A DNA stretch of 32,596 bases from a virus. The position numbers were made by a program, and so were the translations under genes. The DNA is taken from IMG/VR virus record IMGVR_UViG_3300025881_001849, positions 1 to 32,596 of that record. One strand, given 5' to 3'. Positions 29,216 to 32,596 of the stretch are shown here, piece by piece. Position 1 is the stretch's first letter. Each line of letters opens with the position of its first letter. Below the pieces are notes generated by a model. The model was not told the DNA's origin. It saw only the letters and a list, made by a program, of their open reading frames with translations, and ran no database searches.

Positions 29216-29689
29216 ATGACTGCTGACGAAATTAAATCCAAAGAAAAGCAAATAGGAAGAACTGCCGCAAAGATGGCACAAGCCTATTTGCATAGTATTT
29301 TGGAGCAAAAACTGAACCTAAGAGGTAAAGGAACCAATGGGAAAAAGCCACTTCTAAAATCCACCAGGATTAAGGAAAAAATGGGAGACTATAAATTATT
29401 GGGGCTTAACCTACAATCTACTAAAACTGGTTACATACTTAACTACGGTTTCACAGGCCAAAGATCGGCTACATCTGTTTATTTAAAAGCTGATCGGTAT
29501 GAAAAAACAAGAACACAACGAAAGCGGCATTCTTTTAATCTGCCAGCACGAGAAATTTTTAGTGACATCTACATTAAAAGCGGAGCTGTGGACTATTTGA
29601 CCACCGAACTATCGAAAACCCGAGGACAAAGTGTAGAAGTACTCCTGGAACAAATGATAATTAAATTCAATTCTACTGATGGCAAATAA
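29216..29689 (+). CDS. Hypothetical basic tail-region protein
   Basis: A 157-residue basic protein (RKRHSFNLPAREIFSDIYIK and a helical C-terminus) with no membrane segment. The size and place fit a minor tail or HK97 gp10-type protein, but no motif is decisive. It overlaps the tape-measure gene by 11 bases. Confidence 0.5.
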   Translation: MTADEIKSKEKQIGRTAAKMAQAYLHSILEQKLNLRGKGTNGKKPLLKSTRIKEKMGDYKLLGLNLQSTKTGYILNYGFTGQRSATSVYLKADRYEKTRTQRKRHSFNLPAREIFSDIYIKSGAVDYLTTELSKTRGQSVEVLLEQMIIKFNSTDGK

Positions 29690-32510
29690 TAACGCATTAA
29701 ATCTTACTATAAAGGTAAATGGTCGAGAGGTAGAAAATACCATGAAGGATCTTACTAGAGAGATGTATAATCTCAGACGGGAAGTGAATAAGAATACAGA
29801 AGGAACGGAAGAATATATAAAAGCTAATAAAGATCTGGCTATAATTGAAGCTGAAAGAAAAAAACAAATTGCAGCTCAAAAAGCATTTAGAGAGGAAATT
29901 GCCCGCTCTACAGATAGTATAGATGAACAGGCCTCTGCAATGCAGGAGTTTGGAAATAATTTTGCTGATGCTTTTTCAGCGTTCCGATCTGGTGATGTAT
30001 TAGCATTTAAAACAGCAATGGCAGGAGTCACTGCCCAAATTAGAACCGCCACTATTGCCTCCCTTAAATTTATTGCTACTCCTATAGGGTTAGCGCTAGT
30101 TGCACTTGCAGGTATTGGTATTGCTGCAAAAGAATGGTTTAAATATAACGAAGCCGCTTTAGAAGCTAATAGAATCACACAACAAATCACGCAGTTAAGT
30201 GGCGAAGCTTTAGACCAGGCTCGTGTTAGAGCTACAGCACTCGAAAAAACCTTTGGCACCGATTTTAAAGAATCTCTTACTGCAGCTTCTACATTGGTCG
30301 AGGCATTTGGAATTTCTTATGAAGAAGCGTTTGATAGCATTGAAAACGGCCTTATTAGAGGTGGAAAAGAGAATACAGAATTTCTGGATAGCATTAAAGA
30401 ATATCCAAAGCTTTTTGCTCAGGCAGGATTCACTGTAGAAGATTTTCAAAGAATCGTGAATACAGGAATAGATATGAAGATCTATTCTGATAAACTACCG
30501 GATGCTATTAAAGAATTCTCTTTAAGTCTTATGGAAGAAACTGAGGCTTCTCGTGAGGCCTTAGAAAACGCCTTTGGAAAGGAATTCACAGATAAACTTT
30601 TTAATGGAATTCAGGATGGAAGCATCACTGTAAAAGATGCCTTAGGCTTAGTTGCGGGTGAAGCTGAAAATATTGGATTGAATGCACAGCAGGCACAGTT
30701 GTTAACTGCAGATCTTTTTAAAGGTGCTGGAGAAGATGCAGGTGGAGCCTTGGTAATTTTCGAGGCGGTAAATACTGCTTTGAACAAACAGGAAAGAGCA
30801 TTGACGCCTTTGGAGGATCAATTGAAGAAAGTTCATGATGCCACAGTTGAGCTTGGAGAATCTCAAAATGAAGCGCTTAAATCAGATAGATACTCTGCCT
30901 GGGCAAATGACGTGTCCCTTGCATGGATCAAAGTAAAAACTGGGTTCTTTAATATGATTAGCAGTATAGGTGAAGGTGTCGCTTATCTAGAAGAAAAACT
31001 CAGCAGATTTAGGTATCAATTAAGAGGATTTGTAAGAGATGCATTTTCAGGGAAAGATGCCGATTGGGATGCTTTAGGAAAAGAAGCAGACGCAATCCAG
31101 GCAGCAAAAGAAAAAATAGCAGCAGCACAAAATGCAGAAGAGCTAAAAAAACAAAAAAAGGAGAAACAGGACCCAAACGGGAATGGCTTAAAAATGCAGC
31201 AGGCAGAAGCGAAAAAAGCCGCAGAAGCAGCAAAACTTGCAGAATCTAGAGCTAAAGAAGCTATTGCAAATGAGAAAAAACGTCTGGAAACTATTGAAAA
31301 TCTTCAAAAAGAATATGCAAAAAGAAAAGAAGATCGAGAGGCAGATACAGATAAGAAAAAAATTGAATTAGAACGTGAGCGTGAATTGGCAAAAGCTGCG
31401 GAGTTGGAAGCTTCAAAAGAGGTAACAGATGCCATTAATGCCGAATATGATGCAAAGCAGCAAGAAAAAGAGCTGGAAAACTTAAAAGCATTCCAGGAAC
31501 GCAAACAAGCCTTAATAGATGAACTTTCTATCGCCCAAAAGGAAACTGATGAAGAAAAGCGCCTGGAGGCAGAGGAAATTAGATATCAAAAAGATCTGGA
31601 GAAATTTGAGGAGGAGCTTAAAAAGATTGAATTAACTACCGATGAGAAGAACCAATTTAAGCAGTTACTAGAGAAAAATCATCAAGATAAGATCTATGAG
31701 ATTAAAGAACAGGGACTTTCTAAACAACACGACCTAGAAAAAAAGTGGGCAGAAGCTTCAGTTCAGGCAACTAAAGATCTTGAAATGGCAAAAACAAACG
31801 CAGCATTTGCAGGTGTTGATGTTTTAAAGTCGGTTTTCCAAAACAAAAAAGGAATCTATAAAGCCTTGTTCTTAATTGAAAAAGGAATGGCAGCTGCAGA
31901 AGTCTTTACAAATACCGCAAAATCTTTAGCAGCAATTAGTGCAAATACAGCAATTGCAAATACAGCAGCTGTTGCAGCAGCTCCATTAACATTTGGTATG
32001 CCGTGGGTGGCTATAAATACCGCTACAGGTTTAAACCAAGCTGCAGCAGTAAAAATAAATGCAGCCATTCAATTAGGATCAATTGCCGGAAGTGCTATTG
32101 CGGGTTTTGCTAAAGGAGGTGATACTACACTTTTTGGAATGGGATATAAAGATGAAACTGGTCACGAAGTGGCTGGAGTTGTCCATGTAAACGAATATGT
32201 AATTCCGGAAGTTGTAAGAAAAGATCCAGAAGTTCCGGAGATAATTAATTATCTGGAGAAAAAAAGAAAAAGCAAACTAGGTCTCTACGCAGATGGTGGT
32301 CCAACTTCAGATGAAACTTTAACGCTGCCTTCCAATTCCGGTTCCGGATCTGGAGGTGATGGTTCCAGACAAATACAACTTTTAGAATCTATTTTGGAGG
32401 CAGTAGGAATAACTGGAGATATCTACTTTGGATATGAAGCTGAACAAAAACGAAAAGAGGCTGAAAAGAAATTAGACGCTGTAATAGCTAAAGCAAAAAT
32501 TAAAAAATAA
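29679..32510 (+). CDS. Tail tape-measure protein
   Basis: A 943-residue protein that would set tail length and run down the tail lumen. The N-terminal 60 residues form a helical NLTIKVNGREVENTMKDLTR start typical of tape measures. Residues about 125-150 are a hydrophobic segment (ATPIGLALVALAGIGIAA), 150-430 a helical domain, 470-720 a long Lys/Glu/Ala coiled coil, 760-840 a second hydrophobic region (AAVAAAPLTFGMPWVAINTA and GSIAGSAIAGFAKGG), and the last 80 residues a globular end. Together with the absence of sheath or baseplate genes this points to a long non-contractile tail. At about 2.8 kb it implies a tail of roughly 140 nm by the usual rule of one residue per 0.15 nm. Confidence 0.88.
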   Translation: MANNNALNLTIKVNGREVENTMKDLTREMYNLRREVNKNTEGTEEYIKANKDLAIIEAERKKQIAAQKAFREEIARSTDSIDEQASAMQEFGNNFADAFSAFRSGDVLAFKTAMAGVTAQIRTATIASLKFIATPIGLALVALAGIGIAAKEWFKYNEAALEANRITQQITQLSGEALDQARVRATALEKTFGTDFKESLTAASTLVEAFGISYEEAFDSIENGLIRGGKENTEFLDSIKEYPKLFAQAGFTVEDFQRIVNTGIDMKIYSDKLPDAIKEFSLSLMEETEASREALENAFGKEFTDKLFNGIQDGSITVKDALGLVAGEAENIGLNAQQAQLLTADLFKGAGEDAGGALVIFEAVNTALNKQERALTPLEDQLKKVHDATVELGESQNEALKSDRYSAWANDVSLAWIKVKTGFFNMISSIGEGVAYLEEKLSRFRYQLRGFVRDAFSGKDADWDALGKEADAIQAAKEKIAAAQNAEELKKQKKEKQDPNGNGLKMQQAEAKKAAEAAKLAESRAKEAIANEKKRLETIENLQKEYAKRKEDREADTDKKKIELERERELAKAAELEASKEVTDAINAEYDAKQQEKELENLKAFQERKQALIDELSIAQKETDEEKRLEAEEIRYQKDLEKFEEELKKIELTTDEKNQFKQLLEKNHQDKIYEIKEQGLSKQHDLEKKWAEASVQATKDLEMAKTNAAFAGVDVLKSVFQNKKGIYKALFLIEKGMAAAEVFTNTAKSLAAISANTAIANTAAVAAAPLTFGMPWVAINTATGLNQAAAVKINAAIQLGSIAGSAIAGFAKGGDTTLFGMGYKDETGHEVAGVVHVNEYVIPEVVRKDPEVPEIINYLEKKRKSKLGLYADGGPTSDETLTLPSNSGSGSGGDGSRQIQLLESILEAVGITGDIYFGYEAEQKRKEAEKKLDAVIAKAKIKK

Positions 32511-32512
32511 CA

Positions 32513-32596
32513 ATGGCAATATTTAATCCAAGTATATTAAGCATTACCTACAGGAAAAATTCTAGTGCAATTCCAAATACGGTAGTAGAATTAACT
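32513..32596 (+). CDS. Tail-region gene cut off by the window end
   Basis: ATG at 32513, two bases after the tape-measure stop, opens a frame of at least 28 codons to the edge (MAIFNPSILSITYRKNSSAI and onward). No stop is seen. Genes here usually encode the distal tail protein or a tail-tip component, but nothing can be said from this fragment. Confidence 0.6.
   Translation, partial: MAIFNPSILSITYRKNSSAIPNTVVELT

Noticed and set aside
1-32596. CRISPR array, IS element or integrase
   Set aside because: No regularly spaced direct repeats, no transposase or recombinase motif and no terminal inverted repeats with target duplication were seen. The attC-like boxes do not come with an integrase.

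Overview
The window is a stretch of a temperate or lytic tailed phage (siphovirus-type) genome, or a prophage, from a Bacteroidota host, most likely a marine flavobacterium. The evidence is an AT-rich genome, A-rich translation starts (AAAATTAAAATC-ATG and similar) with almost no Shine-Dalgarno sequences, -7 boxes of the Bacteroidota type TAnnTTTG (589-596 and 10363-10370), and protein families typical of that phylum. No integrase, repressor of known type or host flank is visible, so prophage or free phage cannot be decided.

Left half (1-9768, early/accessory region, nearly all on the + strand): a small DNA-binding regulator behind a clear promoter (671-949), a run of small unknown genes, a tRNA-like gene with an enlarged anticodon arm (2453-2535), an odd GC-rich hairpin holding GGTTA repeats (2544-2608), a terminator, a 605-residue winged-helix protein that may initiate replication (3208-5025), an amber-interrupted small gene (6003-6203), a YejK/NdpA-type nucleoid-associated protein (6227-7270), more small unknown genes and an MT-A70 adenine methyltransferase (9175-9768). 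Four genes here share the intergenic word ACTAACGCAAA just before their start.

Boundary (9769-10387): long inverted repeats resembling cassette recombination sites, one small reverse gene and the first late promoter.

Right half (10388 to the end, late region): two unknown genes, ClpP-type prohead protease with an apparently nested scaffold, major capsid protein, an Ala/Glu repeat protein and possible tail proteins; then a reverse-strand terminase pair (18668 down to 16601); then the portal, a possible connector, a tail fibre and a lectin-like protein; a lysis cassette (membrane protein, secreted HExxH protease, lipoprotein, holin-like protein, GH108 endolysin, candidate unimolecular spanin, DUF3307 protein); and tail genes ending in a tape-measure protein and a truncated gene at the edge.

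The most striking signal is a late-promoter family: TGTCCTTTTTT (one copy TGTCCTTTATT) occurs seven times, six forward and one reverse, always directly before a late transcription unit and always 28-29 bp ahead of a -7-like box. In three units the ATG lies exactly 40 bp from the first base of the motif, which predicts leaderless late mRNAs. The motif divides the late genes into co-regulated units and corrects the starts of several genes, including a probable TTG start for the small terminase.
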